Assembly (NCBI GenBank): GCA_013817065.1
Contig: JACDDJ010000139.1
Location: forward strand, 1-9,219
Direction: 5' to 3'
Length of the DNA: 9,219 bases
Origin: Acidobacteriota bacterium
GTDB taxonomy: Bacteria > Acidobacteriota > Vicinamibacteria > Vicinamibacterales > 2-12-FULL-66-21
A program made the position numbers and the translations under genes. Below, piece by piece: positions 1-6,429 of the stretch. The notes beneath the pieces were generated by a model, which made no database searches, was not told the DNA's origin, and saw nothing but the letters and a program-made list of their open reading frames with translations. Each line of letters opens with the position of its first letter. Positions within the stretch are counted from its first letter, which is position 1.

Positions 1-643
1 TGGTGGGCAGTCGCGTAGCCGGGGTTCAACTGAAGCGCCCGTTGGAAGCTGGCCTCTGCGGCCGTCCAGTCGTGCTCCAGCGACATCGCCAGCCACGCGC
101 GGACCGTGTGCGCCTCGGCCAGGGACGGATCGAGCCGCAACGCGGTGTCCGTGCGCAGGACTGCACCCTCGATGATCTCGTCCACCGCCAGCGCCGTTGC
201 GATGTCCGGAAGACCCAGGGTGGTCTCTTTGAACTGCATGACCCAGGTTCGCGAGATGACGCGGAGGTTGCGGATTGCCGAGAGGTCGGAGATCAGCGCC
301 TCGGTCATGCCATCGGCGAAGTACTGCTGTTCGCTCGCCTTGGACAGGTTCCGGAGTGGAGCGCGGTCGACACTTCGGGCGCCATGTAGGCGAGGGTGCC
401 GGCAAACTCCTGATCTGCAGTCAGCGTCCTGACCGACACGGTCGCGGCTGCCAGGTCGACCGTCGCCATTCGTTTTGCGCTCCCGAAGTCGAGGATCTTC
501 GGCCGGCCGTCTGCCGTGATGACGATGTTGGCCGCCTTCAGGTCCCGGTGCACGATGCCCCGCCCATGTGCGTGGGCGAGCGCGTCGGTGATCTCATAGG
601 CGCCGAGACGAGTGCCTGGTGGCAGGGTACTGGAGGCCGGCAT
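1..643 (-). pseudogene. Ser/Thr kinase / TolB-like / TPR protein, reduced by three internal deletions
   Basis: Remnant of a Hanks-type Ser/Thr kinase followed by a TolB-like domain and TPRs, a common Acidobacteria design. From ATG 643 it reads MPASSTLPPGTRLGAYEI, the usual opening, then jumps straight to TDALAHAHGRGIVHRDLKAA, so the whole N-lobe (glycine loop, ATP lysine, helix-C Glu) is missing. HRD, DFG and GTLAYMAPEV follow, and that frame then ends at 305. From about 359, in another frame (codon first bases 2 mod 3), homology resumes as PLRNLS, FADGMTEALISDLSAIRNL and RVISRTWVMQF, up to EGAVLRT near 155; it then jumps to TALRLDPSLAEAHTVRAWL and FQRALQLNPGYATAHH, a TPR stretch still open at the window edge. 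The C-lobe, membrane segment and most of the TolB/TPR middle are gone. It cannot be an active kinase. A chimeric assembly of paralogues is the main alternative to true decay. The parent family is clear; the deletion sizes are inferred. Confidence 0.85.
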
Positions 644-655
644 TCGACTGCGGGC

Positions 656-661
656 ATTCTA
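656..661 (-). promoter_or_regulatory. TAGAAT, candidate -10 element of the kinase remnant
   Basis: On the minus strand TAGAAT lies 12 nt before ATG 643, in the gap after the upstream kinase stop at 704. No convincing TTGACA-like -35 is visible at 16-18 bp. It is one of four TAGAAT copies in the window, each beside a start codon. Confidence 0.3.
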
Positions 662-703
662 GGTCAACGACCGAAGAACAATCGAGCCACGCTGGTCGCG
701 CCT

Positions 704-3338
704 CTACTGGGGCGGCTTCCGTTCGAACATGACGACATCGGCATCGCCGGCGCCGACCGCCGCAAGGATCGAGCGGCCATCGGCCAACCACGATACCCGG
801 CGGGCGATGAAAGTTGGACGGGCGCCGAAGTCGGTCACCTGGCGCCACTCGCCGCTGGAGGTCGAAAGCGTCCAGATGTTGGTGGTCGCCCCGTCGGTCA
901 ACGGCAGCGCGAGCATCTGCCCGTCGGGCGAAAGGGCTGGGTGCACGATCTGCCACTGCGGCGCCCGGCCGGCGGCGATCCGCGCGAGCACCCGCGAAGG
1001 TGCATCCTCGGGTGATGCCACGTGGATCTCGAATCCCGGGCTGCCGTCGGTGAGGGTGCGGTCCACCATGAAGAAGAGGGTCGTACCGTTCGCCGCGACG
1101 ACATTGCGGGCGCGGCCCGTCCGGACGGCGACCGCTGCGCCGCCTGTCGAAGGAATCTTGTAGATGGTTCCTTCGTTGATGTAATACACCCACGCCCCGT
1201 CCGACGACCACGTCATCCCCAGTCCGCGCGGCACGAGATTCCGCATGTTGCTGCCGTCCGGATCGACTGTCCAGATGCCGAAGGAAAGGCCGGTCAGTCC
1301 GCGCGACGACACGAAACCGATCCGCTTCCCGTCCGTCGACCACATCGGCACTCCCAGGGTCACGTTCTCGTCGCGTTCGTGGGTGATCTGCCGCCACGCA
1401 CCGGTCGAGCTGTTCACAGTCCACAGGTTCACGTGCCCGCCGCTGTCGGAGACGGAAAGCGATTTCCCGATCGTCCTTTCCAACGGTCGGTGTCTGGACC
1501 TGGCCTGTCTGTCTCGTGATCTGGACTCCGCGCCGGACGTTCTCATCCGCCGTGGAATCGGTTGGGTAGCGCCACAGATCGAACTGTATGTTGAGACGGC
1601 TCGCGACGATGGTTCCGTCACTGTGGACGTCTGGATGCAGGTGCGAGACGTCGGTCGATATCACCTGGCGGGGCTCACCGCCCTGCAGGTCGACCTCCCA
1701 CAAACTCAATATCGGCAAGTACGGCATCGTCGTGCCGCGACTGGAGCTGAAGATGAGCCCCTCGCCATTCGGCTTCGACGCCAGGCCGTGAATCTGGCGA
1801 TTGTCGTGCGTCAACTGTCGTGGAGCGCCGCCGCCCACCGGCTGGATGAAGAGATCCCAGCGAACTCCGTCACCGGCCTGATACGCCACCCAGCGACCGT
1901 CAGGGGACCAGCGCGGATGCCGGTAGTAGACGGGGGCCGCCGTATCTCCGATCACCTGGACATCAGAACCGTCGCGGGACGCGACAATCAACTGAATGCG
2001 TTCGCCATTCAGTCGGAAGCATACGAGCCGCCCGTCCTTCGCAACGTCTGCGCCGCCGATGCTGTCGACGAGGCGGCGCGGCGCGCCACCGAGAGCTGGT
2101 ATTTCCCAGATGGTGCCCTGAACATCACCCGGCGCGGCTGGAGAGAAGTAGACGATCGAACTCGCGTCGGGTGACCAGCGCGGCGCTTCGTGGTCGAGCT
2201 CGCCGGTTGTGATCTGCAGCGGAGTTCCGCCGGCCAGGAGTCGCACGAAGACCTGCTGGTGTCCGTCGACGCGAGCGGTGAAGGCGACCGACTTGCGGTC
2301 GGGCGCGATCGCCGGCGCCTCCTCGATGCCGCTGAAGTCAGTGAGACGATGGATCGTCGCCACCTCGAGACCTGACGAAGGCGCGACGGTCTGACGGCCC
2401 ACGATGAACCCCGCGACGCCAAGCGCCGCAGCGAGGGCGACGACGACGGCCCGCGATCTTATCGGGTGGCGCGCTCGTGCAGGCACAACCGCCGCGTCCG
2501 TCTCGACGCCATCCAACGCGAAGATCAGGTCGCGCGCACTGTGGAACCGCTCGGCGGGATCCTTCTCCAGAAGGTGACGCAGGATCCGCGTCAGGCCCGA
2601 TACGCGGGCGACAGACGGCGGCAGGTCCGGCGGCTCCTCGCGCAACACGGCCGTCATGGTCTCGGCGTTCGTATCACGACCAAACGGCGAGACGCCCGAC
2701 AGCATCTCGTGCAACACCACGCCGACGCTGAAGAGGTCCGATCTCGCGTCCACACGGGACCCTCGCGCCTGCTCGGGCGACATGTACGCGGCGGTTCCGA
2801 TCGGTCCAAGATCGTGCACTGTTTCGGTCGCCGCGGTGTCGCCCGTCCCCACCTTCACCTCTCTCAGCTTGGCGACTCCGAAGTCGAGAATCTTCACGCC
2901 GCCGTCTCGGGAGATGAAGATGTTGGCGGGCTTGATGTCGCGGTGCACGATGCCGTTCGCATGAGCGGCAGCGAGACCACGCCCGATCTGGCGGGCGTAG
3001 TCGACCGCCTTCTGCCAGACCAGGGGGCGCCCCTTGATCTTGTCCGCGAGGGTCTCCCCGTCGAGCAACTCGGTGACGATGTAGGGCGCACCATCGTGGC
3101 GGCCGACGTCGTGGATCGACAGGATGTTGGGATGGACGAGGCGGGCGACGGCGAGCGCTTCCTGTTCGAAGCGATGGAGGCGATCCGGATCGCCGGCAAA
3201 CGCCGGCAATAGCACCTTGATGGCCACATCCCGACGGAGCCGTGGATCGTGGGCGCGATAGACCGCTCCCATTCCACCGGAGCCGATCAGCTCGACGATG
3301 GTGAAAGGACCGATACGAGTCTCAGCCGGGATTGTCAT
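704..3338 (-). CDS. Ser/Thr protein kinase with TolB-like beta-propeller, frameshifted
   Basis: A membrane-anchored PknB-type kinase that would phosphorylate Ser/Thr in the cytoplasm, with a C-terminal propeller outside. Residues 1-270 form a complete kinase domain: glycine loop GSGGMGAVY (19-27), K41 in VAIK, E60, HRDIKPAN with D134, DFG 152-154, AAYMSPEQ. A hydrophobic segment at about 294-313 is the single membrane helix. Several TolB/PD40 repeats follow (WSPDASSIVYF, WSPDGRWVAYQA, WSTDGKRIGFVS, LSPDGQMLALPL, WLADGRSIL). After REIAF (about residue 628) the frame breaks near 1454; the next frame carries SDSGGHVNLWTV to a TAG at 704. Removing one base restores 877 residues. Unrepaired, the frame runs to 594 with nonsense sequence. 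ATG 3338 is chosen over ATG 3419 because MTIPAETRIGPF is the normal opening and the longer start would fill the intergenic region. It diverges from the FHA regulator at 3427, a plausible partner. A sequencing error is possible. Confidence 0.88.
1453..1459 (-). other. Frameshift site in the kinase/propeller gene
   Basis: The minus strand reads GCTTTCCGTCTCC. One frame gives A-F-R-L, which leaves the family pattern; dropping one C gives A-F-V-S-D-S-G-G-H, the pattern of a propeller strand. The event is thus one extra C/G (or loss of two bases) at about 1454-1455. The bracketing sequence is not a recognised slippery heptamer or prfB-like +1 site. Confidence 0.75.
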
Positions 3339-3364
3339 CGGGCACGGACCGCCGCTGGCGCGCT

Positions 3365-3382
3365 CAATTCTAAGGCAATTCT
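3365..3382. promoter_or_regulatory. Direct repeat CAATTCT-N4-CAATTCT, candidate winged-helix operator
   Basis: Two identical 7-mers CAATTCT (3365-3371 and 3376-3382) separated by 4 bp give an 11-bp period, about one helical turn. PhoB/OmpR-family winged helices typically bind two 7-bp direct half-sites with this spacing (Pho box). The site lies in the 88-bp gap between the kinase and a gene encoding just such a winged helix, so auto- and cross-regulation is a natural reading. This is inference from geometry; no related sites were available to derive a consensus. Confidence 0.4.
3367..3372 (-). promoter_or_regulatory. TAGAAT, candidate -10 element of the kinase gene
   Basis: TAGAAT on the minus strand, with 28 nt between it and ATG 3338, would fit a transcript with a leader of about 20 nt. 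It overlaps the left half of the direct repeat at 3365-3382, so a regulator bound there would cover the -10. No clear -35 and no strong Shine-Dalgarno is visible. Confidence 0.35.
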
Positions 3383-3399
3383 CACCAGGCCTCAGGACT

Positions 3400-3417
3400 G
3401 GCGGCACGCCGCCGTGC
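3400..3417. repeat. GC-rich overlapping inverted repeats upstream of the FHA regulator
   Basis: GGCGGC-AC-GCCGCC (3400-3413) is a perfect inverted repeat overlapping a second one, GCACG-N4-CGTGC (3404-3417). The block ends 9 nt before ATG 3427. It could be an operator or fold in RNA. In GC-rich DNA such short repeats also arise by chance. Confidence 0.25.
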
Positions 3418-3422
3418 ACACT

Positions 3423-3428
3423 TAGAAT
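3423..3428 (+). promoter_or_regulatory. TAGAAT overlapping the start of the FHA regulator
   Basis: TAGAAT overlaps the first two bases of ATG 3427 and lies 7 nt before the in-frame GTG 3436. If it is a real -10, transcription would begin close to 3435 and the GTG would head a leaderless mRNA. No -35 is apparent. Confidence 0.3.
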
Positions 3429-4071
3429 GCATCGCGTGATCTACAGGTTTGGCGAGTTCGCAATCGATACCGGCACGCGGCAATTGCTCGCGGCTGCGGC
3501 GGAACGTCACCTCTCACCGAAGGCCTTCGAACTGCTGCTGATACTGATCGAGTTCCGATCGCGTGCGGTGTCGAAGACCGAGCTCCAGAACCGGCTGTGG
3601 CCGTCGACGTTCGTTGGAGAAACAAACCTGGCGACGCTTGTTGCTGAAATTCGGCGTGCGCTGAATGACTCGGCACAAGATCCCGCGTATGTCCGGACCG
3701 TTCACCGTTTCGGGTATCGCTTCGTCGCCGCCGTATCCGGGGCGGCACAAGGCGGGGATGTCGCTCGGATGTTTGTGAGGAGTGCCGACCGCGAGTTCCC
3801 GCTGAGCGAGGGGGTCACAGTCATCGGCCGCGCCCACGACGCCGGCATCCGCGTCGATTCCGGTGGCGTATCCAGACATCACGCGCGCATTGTCGTTACG
3901 CGAGATCGCGCCCACGTCGAGGACCTCGGCAGCAAGAACGGCACGTTCGTATCGGGGCAGGTTGTGAACGGGTCTCGCGCACTTCAGGACGGCGACGAGA
4001 TCCGCGTGGGTCCGGTCGCCTTGACGTTCCGCGTCTCGCCCGAGACCGTCGCGACCGAGACCCTGAACTAG
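3427..4071 (+). CDS. Winged-helix (OmpR/PhoB-type) regulator with C-terminal FHA domain
   Basis: A predicted cytoplasmic transcription factor that reads Ser/Thr kinase activity. Of 214 residues, about 1-100 form a Trans_reg_C winged helix: YRFGEFAIDTGTRQLL, LSPKAFELLLILIE, the recognition-helix region TNLATLVAEIRRAL and the wing RTVHRFGYRFVA. About 112-205 form an FHA domain with the phosphothreonine-binding set G134-R135, S149-R-H-H152 and N171-G172-T173. There is no receiver domain, so control should come by phospho-peptide binding or phosphorylation rather than by a histidine kinase. This architecture is frequent beside Ser/Thr kinases in Acidobacteria, and here the kinase at 704-3338 is divergent across 88 bp. 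ATG 3427 is used because MHRVIYRFGEF fits the family; GTG 3436 is a good alternative. An upstream in-frame ATG at 3298 would overlap the kinase and is unlikely. No Shine-Dalgarno is visible. Intact. Confidence 0.92.
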   Translation: MHRVIYRFGEFAIDTGTRQLLAAAAERHLSPKAFELLLILIEFRSRAVSKTELQNRLWPSTFVGETNLATLVAEIRRALNDSAQDPAYVRTVHRFGYRFVAAVSGAAQGGDVARMFVRSADREFPLSEGVTVIGRAHDAGIRVDSGGVSRHHARIVVTRDRAHVEDLGSKNGTFVSGQVVNGSRALQDGDEIRVGPVALTFRVSPETVATETLN

Positions 4072-4105
4072 ATCGCAGCCGTTGGTGCGATTGGCCCCCG
4101 CTCGA

Positions 4106-4288
4106 CTACCGCACCGGCCCCAGGTAGTGGTCCAGCCAGGCCAGCGACTCCTTCGCGATCTGAGTGGCCGGCACCGAGTGACTGCGGTCGTAAATTATCC
4201 AATCCTTGTCCGCGGCTGGGGTTCCCAACCGCTCGAAGTACGGCCGTTGTGACGTCTCGACGGGGAAGTAAACCCCTGTGTCCTGCAT
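4106..4288 (-). pseudogene. 3' remnant of an alpha/beta-hydrolase (kinase-linked esterase-like) gene
   Basis: About 60 codons, read as FPVETSQRPYFERLGTP, DWIIYDRSHSVP and ESLAWLDHYLGPVR before the TAG. This matches the C-terminus of dienelactone-hydrolase/acetylxylan-esterase-like domains that in Acidobacteria often terminate large Ser/Thr kinase proteins (family pattern recalled, not searched). The His in SHSVP would be the triad histidine; the nucleophile and acid regions are absent. Homology stops just upstream of FPVETS, about 4265, with unrelated Pro/Gly codons beyond. The nominal ATG at 4288 is probably accidental. It lies convergent to the FHA regulator (34-bp gap), with mutM ending 33 bp away, and is best seen as debris of another member of this signalling family. 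Confidence 0.6.
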
Positions 4289-4321
4289 CGTGCCCAGCCC
4301 TGGCGGCGGTGAGTGCTTTCG

Positions 4322-5143
4322 CTATCGCTGACAGATGGGACAGTAGAAGGTCGAACGTCCTGCCTGCGTGCGTCGCTCGATGACGCCTTCGCACCGGACG
4401 CGACGACAGCGTTCGCCTTCGCGATCGTAAACGCGGAAGCGCGACCCTCGATAGGGCGCGCCAGCGGCTCTGGTAATCGCGGCGTTGAGGACCTTCTTGA
4501 TCGCCGCGGCCAGTCGGTGCGCGGATTCCCGCGGCACTCCTTTTGGCGTCGCCACGATTTCGGCTCTCCGACGCGGCGAGAGTCCGGCGACGTGCAGCGC
4601 CTCGCTCGCGTAAATGTTGCCGATGCCGGCCACCACCCGCTGATCCAGCAAGGCCACCTTGATGGACGTCTTCTTGCCGCGGCAGGCGCGCGCCAGGGCT
4701 GCTCCGTCGAAACCATCCGCGAGTGGCTCGGGACCGAGGCGGCTGAGGACGACGTGCTGCTCGCGCTCCGCTGGTGTCAGCAGGTCCATGAAGCCGAACC
4801 GGCGCGGATCGTTGAAGACCACGCGCGCACCCGAGGCGAGATCGAACACCACGTGATCGTGAAGGCCCAAAGCCTGCCGTGATTCGCCGGGCAGCTCGAT
4901 TCGAAACGATCCGGACATGCCGAGGTGCATCATCAGCGTCTCCCCGGAGGACAACTCCGCAAGGAGATACTTGGCGCGCCGCGTCACCGCTTGAACGGTT
5001 TGGCGGCGGAGCCGGTGGCGAAACCGCGGCGGGAACGCAGTCCGCAGATCGGGACGGCGCGCGTGCACGTCCGCGATGCGGACGCCGGTGAGCACGGGAT
5101 CCAGCTGGCGGCGGACGGTTTCTACTTCGGGCAGTTCGGGCAC
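4322..5143 (-). CDS. mutM: Formamidopyrimidine-DNA glycosylase (Fpg/MutM)
   Basis: Base-excision repair enzyme that removes 8-oxoguanine and FaPy lesions and nicks the abasic site by beta/delta elimination. The start must be GTG 5143: it yields M-P-E-L-P-E-V-E-T, and the enzyme needs Pro2 exposed after Met removal as its Schiff-base nucleophile, with Glu3 next. The in-frame TTG 5149 would bury it. Other marks: K58 (K57 of the mature enzyme), HLGMSGSF, NDPRRFGFMDL, GIGNIYASEALHVAGLSP (helix-two-turn-helix) and a C-terminal zinc finger with C246, C251, C268, C271 plus the catalytic Arg in QAGRSTFYC. The first Cys pair is C-x4-C rather than the commoner C-x2-C, a spacing I recall in other Fpg proteins. 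273 residues is normal. A GGAG lies 10 nt before the GTG. Divergent from the oxidoreductase at 5181 across 37 bp. Confidence 0.97.
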   Translation of the reverse strand: MPELPEVETVRRQLDPVLTGVRIADVHARRPDLRTAFPPRFRHRLRRQTVQAVTRRAKYLLAELSSGETLMMHLGMSGSFRIELPGESRQALGLHDHVVFDLASGARVVFNDPRRFGFMDLLTPAEREQHVVLSRLGPEPLADGFDGAALARACRGKKTSIKVALLDQRVVAGIGNIYASEALHVAGLSPRRRAEIVATPKGVPRESAHRLAAAIKKVLNAAITRAAGAPYRGSRFRVYDREGERCRRVRCEGVIERRTQAGRSTFYCPICQR

Positions 5144-5168
5144 ACTCAATCATCTCCGCATCGATCGA

Positions 5169-5174
5169 TAGAAT
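5169..5174 (+). promoter_or_regulatory. TAGAAT, candidate -10 for a possibly leaderless oxidoreductase mRNA
   Basis: TAGAAT ends 6 nt before GTG 5181. A -10 here puts the transcription start at or within a base or two of the GTG, and there is no Shine-Dalgarno before that codon. The 10-bp palindrome ATCGATCGAT (5160-5169) adjoins it. No -35 match is seen. Confidence 0.35.
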
Positions 5175-5180
5175 GGATAT

Positions 5181-6419
5181 GTGAAGCAGGACATCGCAAT
5201 TATCGGCGGCGGAATCATCGGAGTCGCCAGCGCAGTTGAACTGGCGCGGCGCGGCGCGCAGGTAACGGTCCTCGAGAGAGATCGTATCGGACACGGATGC
5301 TCGTACGGCAACGCTGGATGGCTGACGCCGTCGCAGGCTGTGCCGCTCGCCAATCCGGCGATGCTGCTCAAATCGTTCAAGTGGATGCTCGATCCCGACA
5401 GTCCGCTCTACATCCAGCCGCGTCCTGATCCAGCCTTCGTGCGCTGGTTGATCGAGTTCCTGCTCGCGTCGAAGAAGGCAAAGTTCGAACGCGGCGCCGC
5501 AGCACTCGTGGAGTTGTGCCGGGTCAGTGTCGACATGTGGGAGGAGGTCGCGAAGCGATCGCCGGAGCCGTTCGGCTTCGAGCGGCACGGTCTGCTGGCC
5601 GTGTATGAGAACGCCGCCTCACTCGAAGGCGCCAAGCGCGGTGTCGATCTCGTCTGCCAGTCGGGCGTGCGGGCAGAGCGGTGGACGACCGACGAAGTCC
5701 GCACCAAGGAACCCGCCATCATCGGGCCGCAGGTCGGCGGCTACTTCTACCCCGACGATGCGCACTGCGAGCCGTATCTGGCGGTCAAGGCGCTCGAGTC
5801 GGAAGCGCGGGCGCTCGGTGTCCACTTTATCGAAGGCGCCGAGGTGTATCGCATCTCGGACGCGGCCGGATCGCGGCGACTGACGACCACCCGAGGCGAG
5901 ATCACTGCCGCACAGATCGTCGTCGCGACCGGCCCCTGGTCGGAAGGACTCGGCAAGATGCTCGGCTTCCGGCTGCCAGTAATCGGCGCGAAAGGCTACT
6001 CGATCGTCCTGCCGCCGGCCAACCCCCAACCGAAACGGTCGATCTACCTGATCGAACGCAAGATCGCCGTCAATCCTCACCGCGATGCCCTGCGGATCGC
6101 CGGCACACTGGAACTGGTTCGCAATGATTCCTCGATCAATGCGCGCCGTGTCGACGTCATCGTGCGCGGAGCGAAGGGAATGCTCAACATCGGCGAGACG
6201 CCGGCATCGTCTGAGGTCTGGCGCGGCCTTCGTCCGTGCACGCCTGACGGTATGCCGATGATCGGGCGCGCCCGCGGCCGCGGCGACGTGTGGCTGGCGA
6301 CCGGCCATCAGATGGCCGGTCTCAAGACGGCCCCGGGCACAGGCCTGCTCCTGGCGCAGCTGATGACCGGTGAAACACCGCGCTTCGATCCAGAGCCGTT
6401 CCGCGCCGACCGCTATTGA
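5181..6419 (+). CDS. FAD-dependent D-amino-acid dehydrogenase-like oxidoreductase (DadA family)
   Basis: Flavoprotein of the DAO/glycine-oxidase fold, predicted to oxidise a D-amino acid or a related imino acid such as hydroxyproline to the 2-oxo or imine product, passing electrons to the respiratory chain. The N-terminal dinucleotide-binding motif is IIGGGIIGVASAVELARRG (G9-x-G11-x-x-G14) ending in E at TVLER. YGNAGWLTPSQAVPLANP, followed by LDPDSPLYIQPRPDPAFVRW, is characteristic of the DadA branch; WRGLRPCTPDGMPMIGRA and GHQMAGLKTAPGTG form the C-terminal FAD signature. 412 residues matches the family (about 410-435), with no signal peptide. GTG 5181 is the only credible start, since homology begins at once; an ATG at 5173 is out of frame. 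It stands alone, divergent from mutM and convergent with the ABC ATPase (10-bp gap), so context does not fix the substrate and I give no gene symbol. Confidence 0.9.
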   Translation: MKQDIAIIGGGIIGVASAVELARRGAQVTVLERDRIGHGCSYGNAGWLTPSQAVPLANPAMLLKSFKWMLDPDSPLYIQPRPDPAFVRWLIEFLLASKKAKFERGAAALVELCRVSVDMWEEVAKRSPEPFGFERHGLLAVYENAASLEGAKRGVDLVCQSGVRAERWTTDEVRTKEPAIIGPQVGGYFYPDDAHCEPYLAVKALESEARALGVHFIEGAEVYRISDAAGSRRLTTTRGEITAAQIVVATGPWSEGLGKMLGFRLPVIGAKGYSIVLPPANPQPKRSIYLIERKIAVNPHRDALRIAGTLELVRNDSSINARRVDVIVRGAKGMLNIGETPASSEVWRGLRPCTPDGMPMIGRARGRGDVWLATGHQMAGLKTAPGTGLLLAQLMTGETPRFDPEPFRADRY

Positions 6420-6429
6420 TCCGACGTGA

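Noticed and set aside
594..1452. In-frame extension of the kinase frame past the frameshift (stop at 594)
   Set aside because: The translation turns Arg-rich and loses all propeller motifs, while the adjacent frame carries them through to 704. The extension is a by-product of the frameshift in GC-rich DNA.
1450..1465. Programmed +1 frameshift in the kinase gene
   Set aside because: No slippery sequence, rare codon, stop codon or prfB-like context is present at the site; a mutation or sequencing error is simpler.
275..2174. Plus-strand open frames (275-1015, 1245-2174 and others) opposite the kinase genes
   Set aside because: They mirror coding DNA on the minus strand and show no domain; codon use follows the opposite strand.
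5160..5169. Palindrome ATCGATCGAT between mutM and the oxidoreductase
   Set aside because: A simple repeat of ATCG that is automatically self-complementary; no second copy or regulator points to a function.
4068..5588. Minus-strand open frame of 506 codons
   Set aside because: It covers mutM in another frame, the hydrolase remnant and the antisense of the oxidoreductase start. Its product is Arg/Ala/Pro-rich with no motif, typical of open frames in GC-rich DNA.
5619..6308. Minus-strand open frame of 229 codons inside the oxidoreductase gene
   Set aside because: Shadow frame; the sense strand encodes a complete DadA-family protein.
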